The translations under genes and the position numbers were made by a program. From Burkholderia oklahomensis C6786 (GTDB lineage: Bacteria > Pseudomonadota > Gammaproteobacteria > Burkholderiales > Burkholderiaceae): a stretch of DNA of 64,000 bases. Below, in pieces: positions 30,533-39,997 of the stretch (within the stretch, counting starts at the first letter, position 1; every line of letters starts with the position of its first letter). Under the pieces are notes generated by a model that was given only the letters and a program-made list of their open reading frames with translations, searched no databases and had not been told where the DNA came from. The stretch covers positions 2,046,001 through 2,110,000 of the forward strand of contig NZ_CP009555.1 in NCBI RefSeq assembly GCF_000959365.1, given 5' to 3'.

Positions 30533-31306
30533 ATGGCTCTAGCTAAACGCATCATCCCCTGTCTCGACGTGACCGCCGGGCGCGTCGTCAAGGGCGTCAA
30601 TTTTGTCGAGCTGCGCGACGCGGGCGATCCCGTCGAGATCGCGCGGCGCTACGACGAGCAGGGCGCCGACGAACTCACGTTCCTCGACATCACGGCGACG
30701 TCGGACGGCCGCGACCTGATCCTGCCGATCATCGAGGCGGTCGCGTCGCAGGTGTTCATTCCGCTCACGGTGGGCGGCGGCGTGCGCGCGGTCGAGGACG
30801 TGCGGCGCCTCCTGAACGCCGGCGCGGACAAGGTCGGCATGAACTCGGCGGCGGTCGCGAATCCGCAGCTCGTGCGCGATGCGGCCGACAAGTACGGCTC
30901 GCAGTGCATCGTCGTCGCGATCGACGCGAAGCGCGTGTCGGGCGAAGGCGAGGCGCCGCGCTGGGAAGTGTTCACGCACGGCGGCCGCAAGGGCACGGGC
31001 CTCGATGCCGTCGAATGGGCGCGCAAGATGGCCGAGCTCGGCGCGGGCGAGATCCTGCTCACGAGCATGGACCGCGACGGCACGAAGGCGGGCTTCGATC
31101 TCGCGTTGACGCGCGCGGTGTCGGACGCGGTGTCCGTGCCCGTGATCGCGTCGGGCGGCGTCGGCTCGCTCGAGCACCTCGCGGCGGGCATCACCGAAGG
31201 CGGCGCGGACGCGGTGCTGGCCGCGAGCATCTTCCACTACGGCGAGCACACGGTCGGCGAGGCGAAGCGCTTCATGGCCGAGCGCGGCATTCCTGTGAGG
31301 TTGTGA
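30533..31306 (+). CDS. hisF: Imidazole glycerol phosphate synthase, cyclase subunit
   Basis: 257 residues from the ATG at 30533 ([13 protein letters not shown]), the standard family length; an in-frame ATG at 30518 would add five residues. Catalytic Asp11 in PCLDV and the second aspartate in VVAIDAKR near 130; phosphate-binding TVGGGVRA and ASGGVGS. Partner of HisH. The hisI ATG overlaps the last base of its TGA. Confidence 0.97.
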   Translation: MALAKRIIPCLDVTAGRVVKGVNFVELRDAGDPVEIARRYDEQGADELTFLDITATSDGRDLILPIIEAVASQVFIPLTVGGGVRAVEDVRRLLNAGADKVGMNSAAVANPQLVRDAADKYGSQCIVVAIDAKRVSGEGEAPRWEVFTHGGRKGTGLDAVEWARKMAELGAGEILLTSMDRDGTKAGFDLALTRAVSDAVSVPVIASGGVGSLEHLAAGITEGGADAVLAASIFHYGEHTVGEAKRFMAERGIPVRL

Positions 31307-31719
31307 TGAGCGATGCACTGAAGCCGGGCGACTGGCTCGACAAGGTCCGCTGGGACGCGAACGGCCTCGTGCCGGCGATCGCGCAGGACGCGGCGACGAA
31401 CGACGTGCTGATGTTCGCGTGGATGAACCGCGAGGCGCTGGCGAAGACGATCGAATTGAAGCGCGCGGTGTACTACTCGCGCTCGCGGCAGCGCCTGTGG
31501 TTCAAGGGCGAGGAGTCGGGCCACGTGCAGCACGTGCGCGAAGTGCGGATCGACTGCGACGAGGACGTCGTGCTGCTGAAGGTCGAGCAGGTCGAGGGCA
31601 TCGCGTGCCACACCGGCCGGCGCTCGTGCTTTTTCCAGAAATTCGAGGGCACCGTCGACGACGGCGAATGGGTCGCGGTCGATCCGGTGCTCAAAGATCC
31701 CGAACATATCTACAAATGA
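31306..31719 (+). CDS. hisI: Phosphoribosyl-AMP cyclohydrolase
   Basis: 137 residues, the stand-alone cyclohydrolase (HisE is separate). Metal ligands: DCDEDVVLL and the zinc cysteines in [22 protein letters not shown] near 35-45. Opens the adenine ring of PR-AMP. Coupled by overlap to both hisF and hisE. Confidence 0.97.
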   Translation: MSDALKPGDWLDKVRWDANGLVPAIAQDAATNDVLMFAWMNREALAKTIELKRAVYYSRSRQRLWFKGEESGHVQHVREVRIDCDEDVVLLKVEQVEGIACHTGRRSCFFQKFEGTVDDGEWVAVDPVLKDPEHIYK

Positions 31720-32084
31720 CGCAATCGATGATCGAAGACACGCTGCTGCGCCTCGCCGCCGTGATCGACAGCCGCAAGGGCGGCGACCCCGAGCAATCGT
31801 ACGTGTCGCGCCTCTTCCACAAGGGCGACGACGCGGTCCTGAAGAAGATCGGCGAGGAAGCGACCGAAGTGGTGCTCGCCGCGAAGGACGTGCGCCAGGG
31901 CGGCGCGCCGTCCGCGCTCGTGGGCGAGGTCGCGGATCTGTGGTTCCACTGCCTCGTCGCGCTGTCGCACTTCGACCTGAGCCCCGCCGACGTGATCGCC
32001 GAGCTCGAGCGCCGCGAAGGGTTGTCGGGCATCGAGGAAAAGGCGCTGCGCAAGCGCCGCGAGCGCGAAGAAAACGGCGGATGA
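31716..32084 (+). CDS. hisE: Phosphoribosyl-ATP pyrophosphatase
   Basis: 122 residues, MazG-like helical fold. Magnesium-binding [12 protein letters not shown] near 47-58 and the second helix [13 protein letters not shown]. Hydrolyses PR-ATP to PR-AMP. Its ATG overlaps the hisI stop (ATGA). Last true his gene. Confidence 0.96.
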   Translation: MTQSMIEDTLLRLAAVIDSRKGGDPEQSYVSRLFHKGDDAVLKKIGEEATEVVLAAKDVRQGGAPSALVGEVADLWFHCLVALSHFDLSPADVIAELERREGLSGIEEKALRKRREREENGG

Positions 32085-32137
32085 GCCGATGCGACCACAC
32101 GCCGCGCAAGATTTGTCATCAAAAGGGGAATAGCATC

Positions 32138-32527
32138 ATGTCAGAGTCGCCGAACCAATTTCCGCCGTCGTACCAGAACGCGACCGATAGCGAGCGCCAG
32201 CAGTCGTTGCGCACGCTGACGCACATCCTCTACCTGCTGTACGCGATTCACTGGCTGACGGGCGGCATCACGGGCATCGTCGCGATCATCATCAACTACG
32301 TGAAGCGCGACGATACGCTCGGCACCGCGTATCAGGCCCATTTCGAATGGCAGATCCGCACATTCTGGCGCGCGCTGATCGCGTATCTGATCGGCTTCGC
32401 GCTGCTGCTCGTCGGGATCGGCTTCGTCGTGCTGGGCGCGGTGTGGATCTGGACGCTGTACCGTATCATCAAAGGCTGGCTGTACTTGAACGACAACAAG
32501 ACGCTCGATCCGCAGGCATGGTTCTGA
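32138..32527 (+). CDS. Small membrane protein, DUF4870 type
   Basis: 129 residues. An N-terminal polar stretch is followed by three hydrophobic segments (about 28-52, 70-98 and a short reentrant part), with the DUF4870-like run HFEWQIRTFWRALI. No enzymatic motif. Located at the end of the his block, with AAAGGGGAA before the ATG. Function unknown. Confidence 0.8.
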   Translation: MSESPNQFPPSYQNATDSERQQSLRTLTHILYLLYAIHWLTGGITGIVAIIINYVKRDDTLGTAYQAHFEWQIRTFWRALIAYLIGFALLLVGIGFVVLGAVWIWTLYRIIKGWLYLNDNKTLDPQAWF

Positions 32528-32555
32528 CGCCTTGCGGGACGCGTCGGGGAACACG

Positions 32556-32921
32556 ATGAGTCATGACCCGAACTGCCTGTTCTGCAAGATCGCGGCAGGC
32601 GAGATCCCGAGCACGAGGGTGCACGAGGACGACGAGTTCGTTGCCTTCAGGGACATCCGGCCCGCGGCCGATACGCACGTGCTCGTCATTCCGCGCAAGC
32701 ACGTGCCGACGCTGTCCGCCGTCACCGAGGAAGACGCGCCGCTGCTTGGTAGAATGATGGTTCTCGTCGCGCGGCTCGCCGAGCAGCTGGGCTGCGCGTA
32801 TACGGGCGGCGAAACCGGGTTCCGGACGGTGATCAATACCGGGCCGGGCGGCGGGCAGGAGGTTTATCACCTGCACGCGCATATTCTGGCCGGGCCGCGT
32901 CCGTGGCGCCGGATGGGATGA
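32556..32921 (+). CDS. HIT-family nucleotide hydrolase (HinT-like)
   Basis: 121 residues. The HIT triad is YHLHAHILAG near 106-115, with the Hint-type opening CLFCKIAAGEIPS and HVLVIPRKH. Hydrolyses purine nucleoside phosphoramidates such as AMP-lysine. Start ATG 32556; a TTG at 32532 is also in frame but gives no family similarity. Common in this place, after hisE and before tatA, in beta-proteobacteria. Confidence 0.93.
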   Translation: MSHDPNCLFCKIAAGEIPSTRVHEDDEFVAFRDIRPAADTHVLVIPRKHVPTLSAVTEEDAPLLGRMMVLVARLAEQLGCAYTGGETGFRTVINTGPGGGQEVYHLHAHILAGPRPWRRMG

Positions 32922-33008
32922 GATGACGGATGCCCGTCATCCGAACGAAGCCGGCGCGGGGCCGGCGATTTGCGCCGCGAGACCGGCGAGGTTTAGGAGA
33001 GTTTCATC

Positions 33009-33245
33009 ATGGGCGGATTGAGTATTTGGCATTGGCTGATCGTGTTGCTGATCGTCGCGCTGGTGTTCGGCACGAAGAAGCTGCGCAACATCGGCAACGA
33101 TCTCGGCAGTGCGGTCAAGGGTTTCAAGGATGGCATGAAGGAGAGCGAGACCCCCGCTGACGCGCAGCAGCTGCCGCGCTCGGGATCGGTCGACGTCGAC
33201 GCGAAGGAAGCCGCGCCGCGCTCGTCCGATTCGCACAAAGCGTAA
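33009..33245 (+). CDS. tatA: Sec-independent translocase subunit TatA
   Basis: 78 residues: one N-terminal membrane helix ([17 protein letters not shown]), the hinge FGTKKLR and an amphipathic helix ending in [18 protein letters not shown] is a strong ribosome site just before the ATG. With TatB and TatC exports folded proteins with twin-arginine signals; the Rieske protein PetA encoded further on is a likely client. Confidence 0.96.
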   Translation: MGGLSIWHWLIVLLIVALVFGTKKLRNIGNDLGSAVKGFKDGMKESETPADAQQLPRSGSVDVDAKEAAPRSSDSHKA

Positions 33246-33267
33246 GACGCGCTGACGGACTGCCGCG

Positions 33268-33795
33268 ATGCTCGACCTCGGTCTTTCGAAGATGGCGCTG
33301 ATCGGCGTCGTCGCGCTCGTCGTGCTCGGCCCCGAGCGGCTGCCGCGCGTCGCGCGGACGGCGGGCGCGCTCTTCGGGCGCGCGCAGCGCTACATCAACG
33401 ACGTGAAGGCGGAAGTCTCGCGCGAGATCGAGCTCGATGCGCTGCGCTCGATGAAGGGCGATTTCGAGCAGGCCGCGCGCAACGTCGAGAACACGATCCA
33501 CGACAACCTGCGCGAGCACGAGCGCGATCTCAACGCCGTGTGGAACTCGGCGGTGTCGCCGGGCGATCCGGCGGCCGCCGACACGTCGGACGGCCCGGCT
33601 GCGCCGTTCGGCGAGCCGTCGTGGCGCGGCGTCGCCGCCGCGTCGGCGAAGCGCCGCAACTGGCGGGTGAGGAAGACGGCGACGCCCGTCTGGTATAAGC
33701 GCGCAACGATGCGCCGCACGCAGGTGCAGTCGGGCGCCGCGCGCGTCGCGCGGCACCAGCCGGCGAGTCTGCGCCGTCCCGCGCGTTTCTTCTGA
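33268..33795 (+). CDS. tatB: Sec-independent translocase subunit TatB
   Basis: 175 residues: an N-terminal helix (MLDLGLSKMALIGVVAL), the Glu-Arg hinge GPERLPRVAR, then a long amphipathic helix rich in charged residues. The last 75 residues are a basic, proline/arginine-rich tail ending RRPARFF. With TatC forms the receptor for twin-arginine signals. Confidence 0.94.
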   Translation: MLDLGLSKMALIGVVALVVLGPERLPRVARTAGALFGRAQRYINDVKAEVSREIELDALRSMKGDFEQAARNVENTIHDNLREHERDLNAVWNSAVSPGDPAAADTSDGPAAPFGEPSWRGVAAASAKRRNWRVRKTATPVWYKRATMRRTQVQSGAARVARHQPASLRRPARFF

Positions 33796-33833
33796 TCGAT
33801 GATTCGCGCTAGTCATTTCAACCGAGGGCCGGT

Positions 33834-34616
33834 GTGAGCGACCCCCAGCACAATCCGGACGAAGGTCCGGAAGAGACCTTCATCTCCCATCTCGTCGAGC
33901 TGCGTGACCGCATCATCCGGGCGGGCGTGGCGGTGATCGTCGTGTTTCTCGGGCTCGTCTACTGGGCGCCCGACATCTTCCGGCTGCTCGCGCGGCCGCT
34001 GATGCAGAACCTGCCGAAGGGCGGCAAGATGATCGTGACCGACGTCACCGGCTCGTTCTTCGTGCCGATGAAGGTGACGATGCTCGTCGCGCTCGTGATC
34101 GCGCTGCCGATCGTGCTGTACCAGATCTGGGCGTTCGTCGCGCCGGGGCTGTACCAGCACGAGAAGAAGCTCGTCGCGCCGCTCGTGGGCAGCAGCTACT
34201 TCCTGTTCCTGTGCGGGATGGCGTTCGCGTACTTCCTCGTGTTTCCGACGATCTTCCGCGTGATGGCGCACTACAACGCGCCGCTCGGCGCCGAGATGTC
34301 GACCGACATCGACAATTACCTGAGCTTCGTGCTCGGCATGTTCGTCGCGTTCGGGGTGACGTTCGAGGTGCCGGTCGTCGTCGTGCTGCTCGTGCGGATG
34401 GGCGTGCTGACCGTGCAGAAGCTCAAGGAGATCCGGCCGTACGTGATCGTCGGCGCGTTCGTCGTCGCGGCCGTGGTGACGCCGCCCGACGTGTTCTCGC
34501 AACTGATGCTCGCGCTGCCGCTCGTGCTGTTGTACGAGGCGGGGATCGTCGCGGCGCGGCTCTTCGTCAAGCCGCCGCCGAAGGAAGAAGACCAGGGCAA
34601 GACCGCGGCGAGCTGA
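33834..34616 (+). CDS. tatC: Sec-independent translocase subunit TatC
   Basis: 260 residues, six membrane helices; GTG start. Family motifs: FISHLVELRDRIIRAG at the N-terminus, the FFVPMKVT loop near 75-82 and YQIWAFVAPGLYQHEKK. Recognises twin-arginine signals. Last gene of tatABC. Confidence 0.96.
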   Translation: MSDPQHNPDEGPEETFISHLVELRDRIIRAGVAVIVVFLGLVYWAPDIFRLLARPLMQNLPKGGKMIVTDVTGSFFVPMKVTMLVALVIALPIVLYQIWAFVAPGLYQHEKKLVAPLVGSSYFLFLCGMAFAYFLVFPTIFRVMAHYNAPLGAEMSTDIDNYLSFVLGMFVAFGVTFEVPVVVVLLVRMGVLTVQKLKEIRPYVIVGAFVVAAVVTPPDVFSQLMLALPLVLLYEAGIVAARLFVKPPPKEEDQGKTAAS

Positions 34617-34923
34617 GCGGGCGGCGGCCAAGCGGCGGGCCGGGCTTGCCGGCGCGTGGCTGCCGGGTCGCTGAAAGGCCATCGACAGGCCCCGGCGGGC
34701 CGTAGAGCGGGCGGCAAGCGCCGTTTCCGATTTCGCGTCGGGCGGTTGGTTCGATCAGGCGAAGCAGAAGCAAACAAGCCCCCCGTCTTTGAACCGGCCC
34801 CAGGAAGCTGGACACCGATCCAACCTTTGGGGCAGCTCACTTAGGTTGCTATTTTGTTTGCCGTCACGCCGGAAGGCGGCGAAGCGTGCGTCGCGGGCGT
34901 TGTTTCGGCCGCCTGACGCCTGC
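34617..34923. other. 307-bp intergenic region between convergent tatC and degQ-like genes
   Basis: No gene, tRNA or clear T-run terminator is seen. Composition falls below the flanks near 34830-34860. Short open frames exist but match nothing I know. Confidence 0.5.
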
Positions 34924-36132
34924 TTACTCCTCCTCGTCGCTGTTCTGCTCGTCGAGCGCCTGCTTCGGCGGCGGCGGCCGCTTGCCGATCACGACCGTCA
35001 CGTCGAGCTCCTTGCCCTTGCGCACGACGTGCACCTTTGTCGGCGTGCCCGGCTTGATCTGCGCGATGACGTTCAGGAGCTTCGTCGTATCGGTGATTTC
35101 CTCGCCGTCGACCGACACGAGGATGTCGCCCGGCTTGATCCCCGCCTTGTCGGCCGGGCCGCCCTGCAGCACGCCCGCGACGATCGCGCCCGATTTTTGT
35201 GCGAGGCTGAACGACTCGGCGATCTCGGGCGTCACGTCCTGCGGCTCGACGCCGATCCAGCCGCGCGTGACGGCGCCCGTCGTGATGATGCTCTCGAGCA
35301 CGTTGCGCGCGGTCGAGACGGGGATCGCGAAGCCGATGCCGAGCGAGCCGCCCGAGCGCGAGTAGATCGCCGTGTTGATGCCGAGCAGGTTGCCGTTCAC
35401 GTCGACGAGCGCGCCGCCCGAGTTGCCCGGGTTGATCGGCGCGTCGGTCTGGATGAAGTTCTCGAACGTGTTGATGCCGAGATGATTGCGCCCGAGCGCG
35501 CTGATGATCCCCATCGTGACCGTCTGGCCGACGCCGAACGGATTGCCGATCGCGAGCACGACGTCGCCGACGCGCGCCTGGTCCGAGCGGCCGAGCGTGA
35601 TCGTCGGCAGGTTCGTCATGTTGATCTTGAGCACCGCGAGATCGGTCTCGGGATCGCTGCCGATCACCTTCGCGGTCGCGGTGCGGCCGTCGGCGAGCGC
35701 GACTTCGATCTGGTCCGCGCCGTCGACGACGTGCTGGTTCGTTAGAATGTAACCCTCCGAGCTTACGATGACGCCCGACCCCAGATTGGCCGCGGGCTCA
35801 TCCTGCTGCCGCCGCGCGTTGCGATCGCCGAAGAAATAGCGAAAGAGCGGATCCTTCGCGCGCGGATCGGGCGGCAGCGAACCGTCCTTGCTGGAGAATA
35901 CGTTGACGACCGCGGGCATCGCCTTCTGCGCGGCGTCCGCATACGAGGATTGAGCGGGCGCGCCGCCGACGCCGGGCGCGACTTCCCGCAGCGCGACGAT
36001 CGGCGCCGCGAGCTGTTTGCCGAGTTGTCCTTGCCGTTGGAGCCATTGCGGCTTGAGCGTCGCCACGATGAACATCAGCGCGAGCAGCACCGTCACCGCC
36101 TGGGCGAAGAACAGCCAGAAGCGTCTAAGCAT
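34924..36132 (-). CDS. Periplasmic serine endoprotease, DegS/DegQ type with one PDZ domain
   Basis: 402 residues. A single N-terminal membrane segment (about 5-25) without a cleavage site, then a trypsin-like domain with triad H134 (TNQHVVDG), D164 (ETDLAVLK) and S238 (GNSGGAL). One PDZ domain lies near 285-380 ([21 protein letters not shown]). One PDZ plus a membrane anchor is the DegS layout, which suggests envelope-stress signalling as much as general proteolysis. Ends in an acidic tail (EQNSDEEE). Its start is only 21 bp from the divergent Nif3-like gene. Confidence 0.92.
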   Translation of the reverse strand: MLRRFWLFFAQAVTVLLALMFIVATLKPQWLQRQGQLGKQLAAPIVALREVAPGVGGAPAQSSYADAAQKAMPAVVNVFSSKDGSLPPDPRAKDPLFRYFFGDRNARRQQDEPAANLGSGVIVSSEGYILTNQHVVDGADQIEVALADGRTATAKVIGSDPETDLAVLKINMTNLPTITLGRSDQARVGDVVLAIGNPFGVGQTVTMGIISALGRNHLGINTFENFIQTDAPINPGNSGGALVDVNGNLLGINTAIYSRSGGSLGIGFAIPVSTARNVLESIITTGAVTRGWIGVEPQDVTPEIAESFSLAQKSGAIVAGVLQGGPADKAGIKPGDILVSVDGEEITDTTKLLNVIAQIKPGTPTKVHVVRKGKELDVTVVIGKRPPPPKQALDEQNSDEEE

Positions 36133-36153
36133 TTGAAGATATTAGAGGTTTAT

Positions 36154-36900
36154 ATGGATCGGATCGAACTTGAATTGTACTTGAACAATACCCTCGAAAT
36201 TGAGCGGTTCAAGGACTACAGCCCGAACGGCCTCCAGGTGGAGGGCCGTCGCAAGATTGAAAAAATCGCCACCGGCGTGACGGCTTCGCTCGCGTTTCTC
36301 GATCGCGCACTCGAATGGGGCGCGGACGCGGTGCTCGTCCATCACGGCTACTTCTGGCGCAACGAGGCGCCGCAAATCACGGGCCGCAAGTACCAGCGCC
36401 TGAAGCGCCTGCTCGCGAACGACCTGAACCTGTTCGCGTTCCACCTGCCGCTCGACGCGCACCCCGAGCTCGGCAACAACGCGCAGCTCGGCGAACGCCT
36501 CGGCCTGATCGGCGACGCCCGCTTCGGCGACCAGGACCTCGGCTGGCTCGCGACGCTGCCGATGCCCGTCACGCTCGAGCACTTCACGGCGAAGGTCGAG
36601 AACACGCTCGGCCGCACGCCGCTCGTGCTCGGCGATGAGGACCAGCAGCTTCGCCGCGTCGCATGGTGCACGGGCGGCGCGCAAAGCTATTTCGACGCGG
36701 CGATCGAAGCGGGTGCCGACGTGTTCCTGACGGGCGAAGTGTCCGAGTACGTGACGCACGCGTCGGCCGAGAGCGGCGTCGCGTTCGTTGCGGCGGGGCA
36801 CCATGCGACCGAGCGCTTCGGCATCCAGGCGCTCGGCCAGCATTTATCGGAACGATTTGATCTCGAGCATATTTTTATCGACATTCATAACCCGGTTTAA
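36154..36900 (+). CDS. Nif3/YbgI-like dinuclear metal center protein
   Basis: 248 residues from the ATG at 36154. Metal-ligand regions [11 protein letters not shown] near 60-70, [14 protein letters not shown] near 95-108 and [11 protein letters not shown] near 210-220; also [13 protein letters not shown]. The family has been linked to GTP cyclohydrolase-type activity, but its role is unsettled. The divergent start with the protease gene leaves no room for two separate promoters between them. Confidence 0.92.
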   Translation: MDRIELELYLNNTLEIERFKDYSPNGLQVEGRRKIEKIATGVTASLAFLDRALEWGADAVLVHHGYFWRNEAPQITGRKYQRLKRLLANDLNLFAFHLPLDAHPELGNNAQLGERLGLIGDARFGDQDLGWLATLPMPVTLEHFTAKVENTLGRTPLVLGDEDQQLRRVAWCTGGAQSYFDAAIEAGADVFLTGEVSEYVTHASAESGVAFVAAGHHATERFGIQALGQHLSERFDLEHIFIDIHNPV

Positions 36901-37120
36901 CCGCGCAAATTGTCGCGCTGCATCCAAAGAAAAACATGATGCGGTGCGCATTGCGTCGATTATCGGCCCGGAAATTTCGATAGCACGGGGAAACCCTTGA
37001 TTAATAATGGCTTCCGAAGGTATTTAACGTTCGGGTCTTGTAAATGCCGACTCCATTCGAGCAAACTAGCGGCGGTGTGAAATGTCGTGACGGAAATCCA
37101 ACTCGTAATTGGGGCGTGTA

Positions 37121-37741
37121 ATGCGAGACAAAGAAGAGGAACACGTCGACAGCGGCCGCCGGACATGGCTGATTGCGACATCCGTAGCAGGTGGCGTAGG
37201 AGGCGTCGCCACCGTAATACCTTTCGCGGCGTCGTTGGCGCCGTCTGCCCGGGCCAAGGCGGCGGGCGCACCCATCGAGGTCGATATCGGCGCGCTCAAG
37301 CCGGGCGAAATGCTCACGGTCGCCTGGCGCGGCAAGCCGGTCTGGGTGCTGAACCGCACCGACTCGATGCTCACCGACGTCGTCAAGGCCGACAAGGAAG
37401 TCGCCGATCCGCAGTCGAAATCCCCATACTCGATGCCGTTGCCCGCGTATTGCGCGAACGAGTACCGGTCGAGGGCCGACCACAAGAACATTCTCGTCGT
37501 GATGGCGGTGTGCACGCACCTCGGCTGCACGCCGACCCAGCGCTTCACGCCGGGGCCGCAGCCGAACCTGCCCGACGACTGGCCGGGCGGCTTCCTGTGC
37601 CCGTGCCACGGCTCGACCTACGACCTGGCCGGCCGGGTCTTCAAGAACAAGCCGGCGCCGCAGAATCTGGACGTCCCGCCTTACATGTTCACGTCGGCCA
37701 CGACGCTCGTGATCGGCAAGGACGAGAAAGGAGAAGCGTAA
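37121..37741 (+). CDS. petA: Ubiquinol-cytochrome c reductase, Rieske iron-sulfur subunit
   Basis: 206 residues from the ATG at 37121. The N-terminus carries twin arginines (SGRRTWLIAT) before the membrane anchor, so it is a Tat client. The 2Fe-2S ligands are CTHLGC (C131, H133, C136) and CPCHGS (C160, H163). Takes electrons from ubiquinol in the bc1 complex. 0 bp before petB: the TAA of petA is directly followed by ATG. Confidence 0.97.
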   Translation: MRDKEEEHVDSGRRTWLIATSVAGGVGGVATVIPFAASLAPSARAKAAGAPIEVDIGALKPGEMLTVAWRGKPVWVLNRTDSMLTDVVKADKEVADPQSKSPYSMPLPAYCANEYRSRADHKNILVVMAVCTHLGCTPTQRFTPGPQPNLPDDWPGGFLCPCHGSTYDLAGRVFKNKPAPQNLDVPPYMFTSATTLVIGKDEKGEA

Positions 37742-39124
37742 ATGGCGACCGATAACAAAGAGATCTCCACGACAGGCTTGCTCGGCTGGGTCGACCGGCG
37801 CTTTCCCCTCACTTCCACCTGGAAGCAGCATCTTTCCGAGTACTACGCACCGAAGAATTTCAACGTCTGGTATTTCTTCGGATCGCTCGCGCTGCTCGTG
37901 CTCGTCAACCAGATCGTCACGGGCATCTTCCTGACGATGAACTACAAGCCCGACTCGACGCTCGCGTTCGCGTCGGTCGAGTACATCATGCGCGAGGTGC
38001 CGTGGGGCTGGCTGATCCGCTACATGCACTCGACGGGCGCGTCGATGTTCTTCGTCGTCGTCTACCTGCACATGTTCCGCGGCCTGCTGTACGGCTCGTA
38101 CCGCAAGCCGCGCGAGCTCGTGTGGATCTTCGGCTGCGCGATCTTCCTGTGCCTGATGGCCGAGGCGTTCTTCGGCTACCTGCTGCCATGGGGGCAGATG
38201 TCGTTCTGGGGCGCGCAAGTGATCGTGAACCTGTTCTCGGCGATTCCGTTCATCGGTCCGGACCTGTCGCTGTGGATTCGCGGCGACTACGTCGTGTCCG
38301 ACGTCACGCTGAACCGCTTCTTCGCGTTCCACGTGATCGCGATTCCGCTCGTCCTGCTCGGGCTCGTCGTTGCGCACCTGATCGCGCTGCACGAAGTGGG
38401 GTCGAACAACCCGGACGGCATCGAGATCAAGGAGAAGAAGGACGAGAAGGGCGTGCCGCTCGACGGCATTCCGTTCCACCCGTACTACTCGGTGCACGAT
38501 TTCTTCGGCGTGTGCGTGTTCCTGATGGTGTTCGCGGCGATCCTGTTCTTCATGCCGGAGATGGGCGGCTACTTCCTCGAGGCGAATAATTTCATCCCGG
38601 CGAATCCGCTGCAGACGCCGCCCGAGATCGCGCCCGTCTGGTACTTCACCGCCTTCTACGCGATGCTTCGCGCGACCACCGACCCGTTCAAGATCGTGCT
38701 GATGATCGTGCTCGTGGCGCTCGGCCTCTTGGCGCTCGTGCGCGCGCGCGGCAAGTGGAAGATCGCGCTGCCCGCGCTCGCCGCGGCGCTCGTCGTCTTC
38801 ATGTACTTCACCGAATCGAAGTTCTGGGGCGTCGTCGTGATGGGTGCGGCCGTCGTCACGCTGTTCTTCCTGCCGTGGCTCGACCGCAGCCCGGTGAAGT
38901 CGATCCGCTACCGGCCGTTTTTCCACAAGGTGTTCTTCGGGATCTTCGTCATCGTGTTCCTGACGCTCGCGTTCCTCGGCACGCGGCCGCCTTCGCCCGC
39001 CGCGACGCTGATCGCGCAGGTGTGCGCGCTCGTGTACTTCGCGTTCTTCCTCGGCATGCCGTTCTGGACGCCGCTCGGCAAATTCAAGCAACCGCCCGAA
39101 CGCGTGCGGTTCAAACCCCATTGA
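37742..39124 (+). CDS. petB: Cytochrome b of the bc1 complex
   Basis: 460 residues, eight membrane helices. Heme-ligand histidines in YMHSTGASMFF and YLHMFRGLLYG (helix B) and in FAFHVIAIPL and VAHLIALHEVG (helix D); the Qo-site sequence PVWY (IAPVWYFTAFY). Binds both b hemes and the quinol and quinone sites. Directly abuts petA. Confidence 0.97.
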   Translation: MATDNKEISTTGLLGWVDRRFPLTSTWKQHLSEYYAPKNFNVWYFFGSLALLVLVNQIVTGIFLTMNYKPDSTLAFASVEYIMREVPWGWLIRYMHSTGASMFFVVVYLHMFRGLLYGSYRKPRELVWIFGCAIFLCLMAEAFFGYLLPWGQMSFWGAQVIVNLFSAIPFIGPDLSLWIRGDYVVSDVTLNRFFAFHVIAIPLVLLGLVVAHLIALHEVGSNNPDGIEIKEKKDEKGVPLDGIPFHPYYSVHDFFGVCVFLMVFAAILFFMPEMGGYFLEANNFIPANPLQTPPEIAPVWYFTAFYAMLRATTDPFKIVLMIVLVALGLLALVRARGKWKIALPALAAALVVFMYFTESKFWGVVVMGAAVVTLFFLPWLDRSPVKSIRYRPFFHKVFFGIFVIVFLTLAFLGTRPPSPAATLIAQVCALVYFAFFLGMPFWTPLGKFKQPPERVRFKPH

Positions 39125-39145
39125 CGTGAGCGAGGAGGAATAAGT

Positions 39146-39904
39146 ATGAAGAAATTGCTTTCGACGCTCGCAATGTTTATTGTGTCGGCATGTCTGCTGA
39201 CGAGCGTCCCCGTGCGGGCCGAGGAGGGCGAATTTCCGCTCGACCGTGCGCCCGACAACGCGGAGAATCTCGTCTCTTTGCAGCATGGCGCGCAGTTGTT
39301 TGTAAACTATTGCCTGAATTGCCATAGTGCGAACCTGATGCGCTACAACCGGCTGACGGATCTCGGCATCTCGCAGAAGGAGATCGAGGCGAATCTCCTG
39401 TTCACGACCGACAAGGTCGGCAACACGATGAGTGTCGCGATGCGGCCGGAAGACGCGAAGACCTGGCTCGGCGTCGCGCCGCCGGATCTGTCCGTCGAAG
39501 CGCGCGCCCGCAGCCGTGATTGGCTCTATACGTATCTGCGCACTTTCTACCGCGACGATACGCGGCCGACGGGCTGGAACAACGCCGTGTTCCCGAACGT
39601 CGGCATGCCTCACGTGCTGTGGCAGCTTCAAGGGGAGCGCATTGCGAAATTCGAGGAAAAGAAGGACGAGGAAACGGGCGAGAAGGTGCACACGCTCGTC
39701 GGGTTCCAGCAGGTGACGCCCGGGACGCTTTCGCCGGTGGATTATGATGCTGCCGTCGGCGATCTGGTCGCATACCTGAGCTGGATGTCCGAGCCGGCGC
39801 AACAGACCCGCAAACGTCTCGGCGTGTGGGTGCTGCTGTTCCTCGGGGTCCTGACCTTCTTCGCCTGGCGGCTCAATGCCGCCTACTGGAAAGATATCAA
39901 GTAA
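39146..39904 (+). CDS. petC: Cytochrome c1 of the bc1 complex
   Basis: 252 residues. Signal peptide ending VRA (about 25), heme-c motif CLNCH (C56, C59, H60), and a C-terminal membrane anchor (WVLLFLGVLTFFAW). Accepts electrons from the Rieske protein and passes them to soluble cytochrome c. GAGGAGGAA is a strong ribosome site. A long hairpin follows in the gap to sspA. Confidence 0.97.
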   Translation: MKKLLSTLAMFIVSACLLTSVPVRAEEGEFPLDRAPDNAENLVSLQHGAQLFVNYCLNCHSANLMRYNRLTDLGISQKEIEANLLFTTDKVGNTMSVAMRPEDAKTWLGVAPPDLSVEARARSRDWLYTYLRTFYRDDTRPTGWNNAVFPNVGMPHVLWQLQGERIAKFEEKKDEETGEKVHTLVGFQQVTPGTLSPVDYDAAVGDLVAYLSWMSEPAQQTRKRLGVWVLLFLGVLTFFAWRLNAAYWKDIK

Positions 39905-39923
39905 TCACGCCGTGACTGGCGTG

Positions 39924-39983
39924 GGGCCAGCGCAAGGAAGAGCCTGTGGGATGGCTTTTCCGCGCGCTGGCCCTCAGCTTTTT
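39924..39983 (+). terminator. Long hairpin with T-run between petC and sspA
   Basis: GGGCCAGCGC (39924-39933) pairs perfectly with GCGCTGGCCC (39964-39973). Inside it GGAAGAGCC pairs with GGCTTTTCC through one G-U pair. A five-T run (39979-39983) follows after TCAGC. Likely a partial terminator or processing stem setting the petABC to sspAB ratio. Confidence 0.7.
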
Positions 39984-39997
39984 GAGGAAACGCAAAC

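Noticed and set aside
32532..32555. TTG start for the HIT gene
   Set aside because: Adds eight residues without family similarity; the ATG at 32556 gives the normal HIT N-terminus.
37001..39802. 933-codon minus-strand open frame opposite petABC
   Set aside because: Shadow frame; the plus strand encodes a complete bc1 operon with heme and cluster motifs.
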